A stretch of DNA of 64,000 nt from Rhizobium leguminosarum (GTDB lineage: Bacteria > Pseudomonadota > Alphaproteobacteria > Rhizobiales > Rhizobiaceae). The position numbers were made by a program, and so were the translations under genes. Under the pieces are notes generated by a model. The model was not told the DNA's origin. It did not search any database and saw only the letters and a program-made list of their open reading frames with translations. The stretch lies in contig NZ_CP016286.1 of NCBI RefSeq assembly GCF_001679785.1, positions 2,976,001 through 3,040,000 on the forward strand, read 5' to 3'. This document shows, in pieces, positions 43,783 to 53,379 of the stretch (position 1 is the first letter of the stretch; the number at the start of each line of letters is the position of its first letter).

Positions 43783-45567
43783 TCAGTGGTTGTGCCGCGG
43801 CGGGTTTTTCGCAATCTGACGGAATTCCGTCGCTCCCTCCAGCACCGCGCCGTCCGACAATTGCGTAACCGAGCGGCGGTAGATCTGCTGCCACGGCGTC
43901 GCATCCGCCGGCACCGGCGGGATGCCATCGCCCTTGCGCCGTTCGATCTCGGCGTCCTCGACCAACATGTCGCAGCGCCCGTGATTGAAGTCGATGCGGA
44001 TGATATCGCCGGTACGAAGCCAGGCAAGGCCGCCGCCGGCGGCGCTTTCCGGAGAGGCGTTGAGGATCGATGGACTATCCGCGGTGCCCGATTGGCGGCC
44101 GTCGCCGATCGTCGGCAGGCTGCGGATGCCGCGCTTCAGCAGATGATCCGGCGGCTGCATGTTGACGACCTCAGCCGAACCCGGCCAGCCGATCGGCCCG
44201 GCGCCGCGGATGACGAGGATGGTATTTTCATCGATGCCGAGTTCGGGATCGTTGATGCGCTTGTGATAGTCCTCGGAACCGTCGAAGACCACCGCCTTGC
44301 CCTCGAACACGCCTTCGCGCCCGGGCTCCTCAAGATAGCGCCGGCGGAAATCCTCCGAGACAACGCTCATCTTCATGATCGCGAAATCGAAGAGATTACC
44401 CTTGAGAACGAGGAAGCCCGCCCGCTCCTTCAGCGGCTCAGCGAACGGCGTGATGACCTCGCGGTCGCGCGCTTCCTTGCCCTCCAGGTTCTCGGCCATC
44501 GTCCTGCCCGTCACCGTGCGACAGTTGCCGTCGAGCTTTCCGGCTTGGAGCAGTTCCCACATGATCGCCGGCGTACCGCCAGCGCGATGAAAGCGCTCGC
44601 CGAGATAGGCGCCCGCCGGCTGGACATTGGCCAGCAGCGGGATATCGAAGCCATGCACCTGCCAGTCGTCGGGATAGAGTTCGACACCGGCGTGCTTCGC
44701 CATCGCGGCCAGATGCGGCTGCGCGTTGGTCGAGCCGCCGATCGCCGAATTGGTGCGGATCGCATTCAGGAAAGCCTCCCGCGTCAGGATGTCCGACGGC
44801 TTCAGATCCTCGAACACGATTTCGACGGCGCGCCGCCCGGTGCGATAAGCCATCTGGCCGCGCTCGCGGTAAGCGGCCGGAATGGCGCCACAGCCGGTCA
44901 GCGAAAGGCCGAGCGCCTCGGCCAGCGCATTCATCGTCGAAGCGGTGCCCATCGTATTGCAGTGGCCGACGGAAGGCGCAGAATCGAGCGCCGCCTGCAG
45001 GAACTCCTCCCGATCGATCTCGCCTGCGGCATATTTCCGCCGCATCCGCCAGATCACCGTGCCGGAGCCTGCCAGCTCCCCTTCGTGCCAGCCGTCGAGC
45101 ATCGGGCCGCCGGAGAGCACGATCGCCGGAATATCGACCGTCGAAGCCGCCATGATCGCCGAAGGCGTGGTCTTGTCGCACCCGGTGGTCAGCACGACGC
45201 CGTCGAGCGGATAGCCGTAGAGGATTTCGACGAGGCCGAGATAGGCGAGATTGCGGTCGAGTGCGGCCGTCGGGCGCTTGCAGTTCTCGAAGATCGGATG
45301 CGTCGGAAACTCGATCGGAATGCCGCCGGCATCGCGAATGCCGTCGCGCACGCGCTTGGCAAGCTCGACATGCACCCTGTTGCAGGGCGTAAGATCACTG
45401 CCGCTCTGGGCAATCCCAATGATCGGCTTGCCGGAGCGCAGCTCTTCCGGCGTGATGCCGTAATTCATGAAGCGCTCGAGATAGAGCGCTGCCATGTCGA
45501 TATGATCGGGATTGTCGAACCAGTCCTGCGAACGTAGGCGCCGCTTCGGCGAATGGCTGTCCGTCAC
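43783..45567 (-). CDS. xylD: D-xylonate dehydratase (IlvD/Edd family)
   Basis: A 594-residue Fe-S dehydratase. It closely resembles Caulobacter XylD as I recall it: RSQDWFDNPDHIDMAALYLE, NYGITPEELRSGKPIIGIAQ, TTGCDKTTPSAIMAASTVDI, MGTASTMNALAEALGLSLTG, GDGRQSGTADSPSILNASPE and the PRHNH C-terminus. Cysteines in PCNR, GCDKT and the HCNTMG segment are the expected cluster and active-site ligands. It removes water from D-xylonate (Weimberg/Dahms-type pathway); L-arabonate is an alternative substrate. The start is GTG, overlapping the upstream dehydrogenase stop by four bases (GTGA). Confidence 0.9.
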   Translation of the reverse strand: MTDSHSPKRRLRSQDWFDNPDHIDMAALYLERFMNYGITPEELRSGKPIIGIAQSGSDLTPCNRVHVELAKRVRDGIRDAGGIPIEFPTHPIFENCKRPTAALDRNLAYLGLVEILYGYPLDGVVLTTGCDKTTPSAIMAASTVDIPAIVLSGGPMLDGWHEGELAGSGTVIWRMRRKYAAGEIDREEFLQAALDSAPSVGHCNTMGTASTMNALAEALGLSLTGCGAIPAAYRERGQMAYRTGRRAVEIVFEDLKPSDILTREAFLNAIRTNSAIGGSTNAQPHLAAMAKHAGVELYPDDWQVHGFDIPLLANVQPAGAYLGERFHRAGGTPAIMWELLQAGKLDGNCRTVTGRTMAENLEGKEARDREVITPFAEPLKERAGFLVLKGNLFDFAIMKMSVVSEDFRRRYLEEPGREGVFEGKAVVFDGSEDYHKRINDPELGIDENTILVIRGAGPIGWPGSAEVVNMQPPDHLLKRGIRSLPTIGDGRQSGTADSPSILNASPESAAGGGLAWLRTGDIIRIDFNHGRCDMLVEDAEIERRKGDGIPPVPADATPWQQIYRRSVTQLSDGAVLEGATEFRQIAKNPPRHNH

Positions 45568-46475
45568 TGTTTTCCTCCCGGCCGGGCATTCTTCTCTTCG
45601 AGATGGAGGAGAAGGCCGCTGTGATCCTTTTCGCCATTGCCATTGGCGACGAATTCGCTGAATTCGGCATGCACCGCCGCAGTCAGCGGCAGCGTCAACG
45701 ACAGGGTCTTGGCCGTCTCCATGGCGGCGTTCAGATCCTTGAGCTGGTTGCTGGACGAACCGCCTGGCGTAAACTGCCGCTCGACCATGCGCTTGCCGTG
45801 CAGCTCAAGGATACGGCTCTCGGCAAAGCCGCCGCGAATGGCGTCCCGAAAGGCCGCCTGCGAGCCGCCGCCCGCTTCGATCAGCATCATCGCTTCGGCG
45901 ACGGCGCCGATCGTCACCGCGACGATCTGCTGGTTGGCAAGCTTGGCAAGCTGGCCCGCCCCGCTTGGACCGACGCGGGTCACGCGCCCCATGGGCGCAA
46001 AGACATCTGCAAGCCCGTCAATCACGTCCTTGTCGCCGCCCGCCATGATCGCGAGCGTACCCGCTTCCGCGCCGACGACGCCGCCAGATACCGGCGAATC
46101 GACATGATGGATGTCGCGGTCGGCAAGCCTCGCCGAATGGTCGCGGGCGAAATGCGGGGCGATCGAACTCATGTCGATGACGGTTGTGCCAGGCGTCATC
46201 GCATCGACCGCTCCGCGGTCGAACAACACGTCCTTCACCGCCTCGGCGTTGGTCAGCATGGTGATGACGACGTCGGCGCCCGAGACGGCATCCGCCGGTG
46301 TTTTCGCGCAGATCGCGCCGTCTCCCGCAAGCAGCTCGGCCTTGCCGGGATCGCGATTCCAGACGGTGACGGCAAAGCCCGCGCCAAGCAGCCGGCGAGC
46401 CATCGGCGCGCCCATCAGGCCGGTGCCGAGAAAGGCGATCCGCCTGCCGTCATGACCTTCTCTCGAACTCGTCAT
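45564..46475 (-). CDS. 3-hydroxyisobutyrate/tartronate-semialdehyde-type dehydrogenase
   Basis: A 303-residue NAD(P)-dependent beta-hydroxyacid dehydrogenase. The Rossmann motif is IAFLGTGLMGAPMARRLLGA, the substrate-binding motif is VDSPVSGGVVGAEAGTLAIM, and the catalytic Lys lies in GAGQLAKLANQQIVA. Translation of xylD is coupled to it, so it probably acts on an intermediate or by-product of sugar-acid breakdown; the substrate cannot be told from sequence. Confidence 0.9.
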   Translation of the reverse strand: MTSSREGHDGRRIAFLGTGLMGAPMARRLLGAGFAVTVWNRDPGKAELLAGDGAICAKTPADAVSGADVVITMLTNAEAVKDVLFDRGAVDAMTPGTTVIDMSSIAPHFARDHSARLADRDIHHVDSPVSGGVVGAEAGTLAIMAGGDKDVIDGLADVFAPMGRVTRVGPSGAGQLAKLANQQIVAVTIGAVAEAMMLIEAGGGSQAAFRDAIRGGFAESRILELHGKRMVERQFTPGGSSSNQLKDLNAAMETAKTLSLTLPLTAAVHAEFSEFVANGNGEKDHSGLLLHLEEKNARPGGKQ

Positions 46476-46668
46476 TCAGTCCTCCCAACTGTTGTCCGTC
46501 TTTGATAGTCCCCTCGCCCATCGTTGCAAACCGTTTTGACGGACGTAACGCACTTTTCACATGCCCTGGAGGGCGTTGTCGGAAGGCCGCGCGCACTCCC
46601 TGAAAACGATACGGGCGAGAACCGAAGTTCCCGCCCGATTTACTCGACAAAGGAAGGTTGAATTCCGT

Positions 46669-49600
46669 TTATTCCGCTGCGAGCCGGATGACCTCCGCCT
46701 CTTCTTCCTTGTGTTCGTCCGGCTTGTGCTGGATGAGCGGACGGTTGCCCGTCAGCCGCCGCAGCAGCACATAGAACACCGGCGTCATGAAGATGCCGAA
46801 GAAGGTCACGCCGATCATGCCCGAGAAGACCGCGACACCCATGGCCGCACGCATTTCCGCGCCGGCGCCTGTGGAGACGACGAGCGGCACGACACCCATG
46901 ATGAAGGCGAGCGAGGTCATGAGGATCGGGCGAAGGCGAAGGCGGCTGGCCTCGATCGCGGCCTCCCGCGGTGTCCTTCCCTCGAATTCCAGTTCGCGGG
47001 CGAATTCCACGATCAGGATCGCGTTCTTCGCCGATAGACCGACAAGCACCACAAGACCGATCTGGGTGAAGATGTTGTTGTCTCCACCGGTGAGCCAGAC
47101 GCCGGTCAGCGCCGCCAGCACGCCCATCGGCACGATCATGATGATCGCAAGCGGCAGCGTCAGGCTTTCATACTGGGCGGCCAGCACCAGGAAGACGAGC
47201 AACAGTGCCAGGGGGAAGACGACGATGCTCGAATTGCCGGCCAGGATCTGCTGATAGGTCAGATCCGTCCATTCGAAGTCGATGCCCGCAGGCAGGGTCT
47301 CGTGAAGGATCTTCTCGATTGCCGCCTGCGCCTGACCCGACGAGAAGCCCGGTGCCGGACCGCCATTGATATCGGCTGCAAGGAAGCCGTTGTAGCGGTT
47401 CGCGCGTTCCGGACCGGTGCTCGGTTCCACCTTCAAGAGGGCCGAAAGCGGGATCATCTCACCCGATGCCGACCGGACCTTCAACTGGCCGATATCTTCC
47501 GGCTGGGCGCGGAATTTCGCATCGGCCTGCACGCGGACGCTGTAGGTGCGGCCGAAGGCGTTGAAGTCGTTCACATAGAGCGAACCGAGATAGATCTGCA
47601 GCGTCTGGAAGACGTCGGTGACGGAAACCCCGAGCTGCTCGGCCTTGGCACGGTCGAGATCGGCATAGAGCTGCGGCACGTTGATCTGGAAGCTGGAGAA
47701 CAGCCCGGCGAGCTCAGGCGCCTGGTAGGCTTTTGCAAGCACGGCCTTGGTCGCTTCGTCGAGCGCCTGGTTGCCGAGGCCGGCACGATCCTCGATCTGC
47801 AGCTTGAAACCGCCCGTCGTGCCGAGACCATTGACCGGCGGCGGCGGGAACATGGCTATGAAGGCATCCTGGATGACGCCGAACTTCTGGTTCAGCGCCA
47901 TGGCGATTGCGCCGCCCGAGAGATCAGGCGTCTTGCGCTCTTCGAAGTCCTTCAGCGTCACGAAGACGATGCCGGCATTCGAGGAGTTGGTGAAGCCGTT
48001 GATCGACAGACCCGGGAAGGCAATCGCATTGGCAACGCCCGGCTGCGCCAGCGCGATGTCGGTCATGCGCTTGATGACGTCTTCCGTGCGGTCGAGGCTT
48101 GCGGCATCCGGCAACTGGGCAAAGCCGATCAAATACTGCTTGTCCTGCGACGGCACGAAGCCGCCCGGGACCGTGCTGAACAGGCTGTAGGTCGCACCGA
48201 CCAGCGCCAGATAGATCACCATAACGATGCTCTTGCGCGACAACAGCCCGCCAACGCCCTTGCCGTAGGCATTTGAGCCCGCGCCGAAGACACGGTTGAA
48301 GCCCCGGAAAAACCAGCCGAAGATAGCGTCCATGAACCGCGTCAGCCAATCCTTCGGCTGATCATGGCTCTTCAGGAGAAGGGCTGCCAGCGCCGGAGAC
48401 AGGGTGAGCGAGTTGAAGGCCGAGATGACGGTGGAGATCGCGATCGTCAGCGCGAACTGGCGGTAGAACTGACCCGACAGACCGGAGATGAAAGCAAGTG
48501 GCACGAAGACGGCGACGAGCACCAGCGCGATCGCGATGATCGGACCGGAGACTTCCCTCATCGCCTTGTAGGTGGCAGCCCGCGGCGACAGGCCTTCCTC
48601 GATATTGCGCTCGACGTTTTCGACCACCACGATCGCGTCGTCGACGACGATACCGATCGCAAGCACCAGTCCGAACAGACTGAGCGCGTTGATCGAGAAG
48701 CCGAAGACATACATGACCGCGAAAGTGCCGATGATCGAGACAGGAACGGCGATCAACGGGATGATCGAGGCGCGCCACGTCTGCAGGAACAGGATGACGA
48801 CGAGGACGACGAGCGCGATGGCTTCGAGCAGCGTGTCGATGACCTTCTCGATCGAGGCCCGCACGAATTTCGTCGTATCGTAGACGATCTCGTATTTGAC
48901 GCCCTCAGGCATGGCGAGCTGCAGCTGATCCATGGTCGCGTTCACATTGTCCGCAATCTCGATCGCGTTCGAACCGGGCGCCTGAAGAACGGCGACGGCG
49001 ACGGCCGGCTTGCCGTCGAGCAGCGAACGCAGCGTGTAGTCCGCAGCACCGAGCTCGATGCGGGCGACATCGCGAAGGCGGGTGATCTCGCCATTGGCGC
49101 CCGTCTTGACGATGATGTTGCCGAACTCCTCGGGCGTGCGCAGGCGGCCCTGGGCGTTGACGTTAAGCTGCAGGTCCACACCGGGCTGGCTCGGCGATGC
49201 GCCGATGATACCGGCGGCGGCCTGGATGTTCTGGGAACTGATCGCGCTGCTGATGTCGCTGGCGGCAAGATTGTGCTCGGCGGCCTTCTGTGGGTCGATC
49301 CAGACACGCATGGAATAGTCGCCGGCGCCGAAGACCTGCACCTGACCGACGCCTGCAATGCGGGCGAGTCGATCCTTGACGTTCAGGGTCGCGTAATTGC
49401 GAAGATAGGTGATGTCGTGATTGTTCCCGTCGGAGACGAGGTTGACGACCATGATGAAGTTGGGTGAGCTCTTGACTGTCGTGATGCCGAGCGAACGGAC
49501 TTCCGCCGGCAGGCGGGGCTCGGCCTGTGAAACGCGGTTCTGCACGAGCTGCTGCGCTTTGTCGGGGTCGGTGCCGAGCTTGAAGGTAACGGTGACGTTG

Positions 49601-49869
49601 AGCACGCCGTCCGATGTCGCCTGGCTGGCCATATAGAGCATGCCTTCGACGCCGTTGATCTGCTCTTCGAGCGGCGTCGCCACCGTTTCGGCGATGACGC
49701 TTGGGTTGGCGCCGGGATAGGTAGCGCGCACGACGATCGACGGCGGCACGACCTCCGGATATTCGGAAATCGGCAGCGCGCGCAGGCCGATCAGGCCGGC
49801 AACCAGGATGAGGACCGAAAGAACGCCGGCAAAGACCGGGCGGTCGACAAAGAATCTGGAGATGTTCAT
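46669..49869 (-). CDS. RND-type (HAE1) multidrug efflux transporter
   Basis: A 1066-residue proton-driven inner-membrane pump, twelve membrane segments and two large periplasmic loops. Signatures are MNISRFFVDRPVFAGVLSVL, VPPSIVVRATYPGANPSVIA, the TM4 proton-relay Asp pair in GIVVDDAIVVVENVERNIEE, and GLSAKNAILIVEFARE. It closely resembles AcrB/MexF/BepG-type exporters. The ATG at 49869 starts the conserved MNISRFF. It is 119 bp after the adaptor gene on the same strand, and an outer-membrane channel must be supplied from elsewhere. Confidence 0.95.
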   Translation of the reverse strand: MNISRFFVDRPVFAGVLSVLILVAGLIGLRALPISEYPEVVPPSIVVRATYPGANPSVIAETVATPLEEQINGVEGMLYMASQATSDGVLNVTVTFKLGTDPDKAQQLVQNRVSQAEPRLPAEVRSLGITTVKSSPNFIMVVNLVSDGNNHDITYLRNYATLNVKDRLARIAGVGQVQVFGAGDYSMRVWIDPQKAAEHNLAASDISSAISSQNIQAAAGIIGASPSQPGVDLQLNVNAQGRLRTPEEFGNIIVKTGANGEITRLRDVARIELGAADYTLRSLLDGKPAVAVAVLQAPGSNAIEIADNVNATMDQLQLAMPEGVKYEIVYDTTKFVRASIEKVIDTLLEAIALVVLVVILFLQTWRASIIPLIAVPVSIIGTFAVMYVFGFSINALSLFGLVLAIGIVVDDAIVVVENVERNIEEGLSPRAATYKAMREVSGPIIAIALVLVAVFVPLAFISGLSGQFYRQFALTIAISTVISAFNSLTLSPALAALLLKSHDQPKDWLTRFMDAIFGWFFRGFNRVFGAGSNAYGKGVGGLLSRKSIVMVIYLALVGATYSLFSTVPGGFVPSQDKQYLIGFAQLPDAASLDRTEDVIKRMTDIALAQPGVANAIAFPGLSINGFTNSSNAGIVFVTLKDFEERKTPDLSGGAIAMALNQKFGVIQDAFIAMFPPPPVNGLGTTGGFKLQIEDRAGLGNQALDEATKAVLAKAYQAPELAGLFSSFQINVPQLYADLDRAKAEQLGVSVTDVFQTLQIYLGSLYVNDFNAFGRTYSVRVQADAKFRAQPEDIGQLKVRSASGEMIPLSALLKVEPSTGPERANRYNGFLAADINGGPAPGFSSGQAQAAIEKILHETLPAGIDFEWTDLTYQQILAGNSSIVVFPLALLLVFLVLAAQYESLTLPLAIIMIVPMGVLAALTGVWLTGGDNNIFTQIGLVVLVGLSAKNAILIVEFARELEFEGRTPREAAIEASRLRLRPILMTSLAFIMGVVPLVVSTGAGAEMRAAMGVAVFSGMIGVTFFGIFMTPVFYVLLRRLTGNRPLIQHKPDEHKEEEAEVIRLAAE

Positions 49870-49988
49870 ATCAAAGCCCTCTCCGGGGTGAACATGGATG
49901 CAAAGTCCCTCTCCGGCGGTTTGGGAGCCGCCGGCGGGTCGTATCATTTCGAGTATTGGCCCTCCCCCTCAGGGGAAGGCGAAAGTCT

Positions 49989-51179
49989 TTACTGCGCGGT
50001 CGCGACCTTCTCTTCCATCTGAGGCACGACGACTGCGCCTGGACGGATGCGCTGCAGACCGTTGACGACGATCTTCTCGCCGACGTTCAGGCCGCCATCG
50101 ACCACCCGCTGACCGTCAGCCACTGTGCCGAGCTGGACCTGCCGATAGGCGACCTTGTTCTCGCCATCGACGACGAAGACGAACTTCTTGTCCTGGTCCG
50201 TGCCGACGGCGCGGTCACTGATGACGATCTTGTTCTCGGCCTTCGGCTGGCCCATGCGCACCCGCACGAACTGGCCGGGGATGAGACGCCCGCCCGGATT
50301 ATCGAAGACGGCGCGAACGCCGATCGTGCCGCTTGATGCATCGACCTCGTTGTCGATCAGTTGCAGCTTGCCCTTGATCGGCGTGCCGCTGTCGGTCAGC
50401 GTACCGACTTCGACCGGGATCTGCTCGACGGGAGGCAGGGCGCTGTCCGTCTGCGGAAGCTGGGCGAGCGCCCGCGTCACCATCTCTTCGCTGGCATTGA
50501 AGCTCGCATAGATCGGATCGACCGAAACGAGCGTCGTCAGCGCCGGCGAGGCCGACCCGGCCGCAACAAGGTTACCGGCGGTCACCTCGATCTTGCCGAT
50601 GCGGCCGGAAACCGGAGCCCGCACTTGAGTGTAATCGAGATCGAGCTGGGCAGACTGCAGTGCGGCCTGCGCCGAACGCAGCCCCGCCTGAGCCTCGGCC
50701 AGCGAACTCTGGCGCTGATCGAGATCGCTCTGGGAGATGGTGCGGTTGTCGGAAAGCCTGCGGCCGCGATCGAGTTCGGTCTGCGCCAGGCTGACTTTGG
50801 CTTCGGCCGAAGCGACCTGGCCTTGCGCCTGCGCCACGCTCGCCTGGTAGGGAGCCGGGTCGATGGTGAAGAGCAGGTCGCCCTGCTTGACCAGCGCCCC
50901 TTCGCGGAACGCCACCGAAAGGATGGCGCCGGCGACACGGGAACGCACCTGCACCCGGTCGACCGCTTCGAGACGGCCGGAGAAACTTTCCCAGGCCGTC
51001 ACGTCGCGCGCCGCGACGACGGCAACCGTCACCGGCACAGCGGGAGCCTGCGCGGGGGCGGAAGCAGCCGTAGCGGTCGTGCTCATCGGCAATTCGAAAA
51101 ACAATGCAGCGCCGGAAATGGACGCAATAAGGGCTATGCCGGCGCCCATCAGGGCCCAGCGCTTACTTCTGGACGTCAT
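49989..51179 (-). CDS. RND efflux periplasmic adaptor (membrane fusion protein)
   Basis: A 396-residue adaptor with an N-terminal membrane anchor (MGAGIALIASISGAALFFEL), a biotinyl-lipoyl half motif (VQVRSRVAGAILSVAFREGA), a coiled-coil hairpin (AQAQGQVASAEAKVSLAQTE, then LDQRQSSLAEAQAGLRSAQA) and beta-barrel domains (TYPICAL VRVRMGQPKAENKIVISDRA). It links the RND pump to an outer-membrane channel. It is first of the pair. Confidence 0.93.
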   Translation of the reverse strand: MTSRSKRWALMGAGIALIASISGAALFFELPMSTTATAASAPAQAPAVPVTVAVVAARDVTAWESFSGRLEAVDRVQVRSRVAGAILSVAFREGALVKQGDLLFTIDPAPYQASVAQAQGQVASAEAKVSLAQTELDRGRRLSDNRTISQSDLDQRQSSLAEAQAGLRSAQAALQSAQLDLDYTQVRAPVSGRIGKIEVTAGNLVAAGSASPALTTLVSVDPIYASFNASEEMVTRALAQLPQTDSALPPVEQIPVEVGTLTDSGTPIKGKLQLIDNEVDASSGTIGVRAVFDNPGGRLIPGQFVRVRMGQPKAENKIVISDRAVGTDQDKKFVFVVDGENKVAYRQVQLGTVADGQRVVDGGLNVGEKIVVNGLQRIRPGAVVVPQMEEKVATAQ

Positions 51180-51225
51180 TAGTACTCTCCTTGCGGCTCT
51201 AAGCCGCCGAAATATCAGGTCTTCT

Positions 51226-52038
51226 TCAATGCAATTGCGGTTGGACGCTTACCTCCCGAAGGAAGCTTCCGAAATGGCGGCTGACGTTTTCCTGCCAGTC
51301 CGGCACTCCCTCGGATTTCCCACCATAAATCGAGGGCCAGCCCGTCCCGGCGGGAAGGACATGCTGGCGCACACCGACGCCGGCCTGTTTCAGGCGGACA
51401 CCGTAACCAATCGTTTCGTCGTGCAGAGGATCATCCTCGGCGGTAAATATCAGCGCCGGCGCGACGCCTGAAATACGCGAACAGAGGCAAGGCGCCGCAT
51501 AAGGGTGGCAACCGCCGCCGCTCAGATAGTGGCTCCAACCTTCCGTCCAGCGCTGGCGCATGCCGATGGCTTCAGCCTTGCGGATCGAGGACGTGCCCAT
51601 GAAGGGATCGAGCAGCGGCGAAATCAAAACCTGGCCGTCGAGCGCGTCCGGCATCTGGTCGCGCGCCTTCAGCGCCACGCCGGCGGCAACATTGCCGCCC
51701 GCCTCCTCGCCGGCGACGAAGAGCAGCGACTTGCGGTCGCCGAGACCGGCGCGTTTGTTGGCGAGATAGGTGAAAACGGAGAAAGAGACTTCCAGCGCCT
51801 TTGGAAACAGATTGCCGGAAAGGCTGCTGTAATCGGCGGCAACGACGATGGCACCGGCCTTGGCAAGGCTCATCGCCACCGGCCGGTCGACGTGTTTGTC
51901 GCTATCCAGAAAGGCGCCGCCATGCAGGTAAAGCACGATCGGCGGACCCTTGCCGTAATCGGCGCCCTGGTAGATGCGTGCGGAAACGGGGCCGATGGCC
52001 ACCTTATCCAGCATCATATCTTTCCATTCCACCGTCAT
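51226..52038 (-). CDS. alpha/beta-hydrolase-like protein lacking the catalytic Ser (and apparently His)
   Basis: A 270-residue protein of the hormone-sensitive-lipase-like fold, with oxyanion motif HGGAF (residues 39-43) and C-terminal EDDPLHDE containing the acid. The nucleophile elbow, normally GDSAGG, reads GEEAGG (110-115), so Ser is replaced by Glu112. The usual C-terminal His motif is also not recognisable (GTGWPSIYGG). It is therefore probably a non-catalytic family member. It lies 46 bp from the adaptor gene, in the same direction and upstream, and may be its first cistron; it is divergent from a LysR gene. Confidence 0.85.
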   Translation of the reverse strand: MTVEWKDMMLDKVAIGPVSARIYQGADYGKGPPIVLYLHGGAFLDSDKHVDRPVAMSLAKAGAIVVAADYSSLSGNLFPKALEVSFSVFTYLANKRAGLGDRKSLLFVAGEEAGGNVAAGVALKARDQMPDALDGQVLISPLLDPFMGTSSIRKAEAIGMRQRWTEGWSHYLSGGGCHPYAAPCLCSRISGVAPALIFTAEDDPLHDETIGYGVRLKQAGVGVRQHVLPAGTGWPSIYGGKSEGVPDWQENVSRHFGSFLREVSVQPQLH

Positions 52039-52201
52039 GCTTCCGGTCTCTTTATGTCAGCGACAAGCAGACAACGGCCGCCGCTTGCATTTCACACAAA
52101 AAAGATATTGTTATTCCAACCAAGGAATAAGAAGCTATAACGCGATAACACTGTTCCAGATCTCGAACAATGGTGCAACGCAAACTGCGGATTTGAAACC
52201 G

Positions 52202-53113
52202 ATGGATCAGCTCTCGGCAATGCGCGTCTTCATTCGTGTCGTGGAGACGGGCAATTTCACCCGCGCCGCCGACATGCTCGCCATGCCCAAGGCGACGGTG
52301 ACCAATCTCATCCAGGGCCTGGAAGCGCATCTGCGCACCAAGCTTTTGAATCGGACCACGCGCCGGGTCATGGTGACCACGGACGGCGCGCTTTATTACG
52401 AACGCGCCGCCCAGATCATTTCGGAACTGGAGGAGCTTGATGGCAGCCTCTCCAATTCGCAGAGCTTGCCGAGCGGACGGCTGCGTGTCGAGATGGCCGG
52501 CGCTTTCGCCGATTGGATCGTCGTTCCGGCACTTTGCGATTTCTATCAGCGTTATCCGGACATCCGCATCGACCTCGGTGTCGGCGACCGCACGGTCGAT
52601 TATCTTGCAGAAAATGTCGATTGCGCGCTACGCGCCGGCACGCCGACCGACCAGTCGCTGATTGCGCGGCGCGTCTCCGAAGTCGAGATGATCACCTGCG
52701 CCTCTCCGGACTACATCCAGAAATTCGGCATGCCCGAGCGGCCCGAGGATCTGGAGGCGGATCATTACACGGTCAACTATTTTCGCGCCCAGAACAACCG
52801 GACGCTGCCTTTCGAATTCCGCCGGCACAACGAGGTGATCGAGACCAGTCCGCGTTACATCGCCTCGGTCAACGATAGCCGCACCTATCTGACGGCGGCG
52901 CTGACGGGCCTCGGCATCGCGCAGGTGCCGATCTTCATGGCGCGCGAGCCGATGGCAAGGGGCGAACTCATTCGCGTGCTGCCGGATTGGCGCCGCGATC
53001 CGCTGCCGCTTTACGTCGTCTATCCGCCGAACCGCCACCTCAGCAACAAGGTGCGCGTCTTCGTCGACTGGCTGGTGAAACTTCTGGTCGAGGCGAGACT
53101 GAACGACGTCTGA
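52202..53113 (+). CDS. LysR-family transcriptional regulator
   Basis: A 303-residue regulator with an N-terminal winged HTH (AMRVFIRVVETGNFTRAADM, then KATVTNLIQGLEAHLRTKLL) and a C-terminal effector domain containing VGDRTVDYLAENVDCALRAG. This is the CrgA/DhcR-like subgroup. The ATG at 52202 begins the conserved helix. It is divergent from the hydrolase-RND genes (163-bp gap) and is the natural candidate for their control; LysR proteins commonly regulate the divergent neighbour. Confidence 0.92.
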   Translation: MDQLSAMRVFIRVVETGNFTRAADMLAMPKATVTNLIQGLEAHLRTKLLNRTTRRVMVTTDGALYYERAAQIISELEELDGSLSNSQSLPSGRLRVEMAGAFADWIVVPALCDFYQRYPDIRIDLGVGDRTVDYLAENVDCALRAGTPTDQSLIARRVSEVEMITCASPDYIQKFGMPERPEDLEADHYTVNYFRAQNNRTLPFEFRRHNEVIETSPRYIASVNDSRTYLTAALTGLGIAQVPIFMAREPMARGELIRVLPDWRRDPLPLYVVYPPNRHLSNKVRVFVDWLVKLLVEARLNDV

Positions 53114-53379
53114 GCGCCAAGGCAAATACGGCCCGGAAGGCGGGGGAAACCTTCGACGGGCCGCAATCTGCAACTTTGAACATCAAGCCTGTCGCACCGT
53201 AGCAGGGGCGGCAGGCTCTGGAGGTTCGCAAAGAGAACGGCAGGGAATTCCGCTCTCTCGCGATGGAGCAGATATACGCACTCCCTGCAGGATTATAAGG
53301 GAAAATACCGCAATCGCGTTCACATATTTGCGATGACGGCTTGGCTCCCATGTTACCGCGCGCGGTGGCGGACCGGGTT

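Noticed and set aside
48364..49467. 367-residue plus-strand frame
   Set aside because: Antisense to the RND pump gene, with no domain or start signal.
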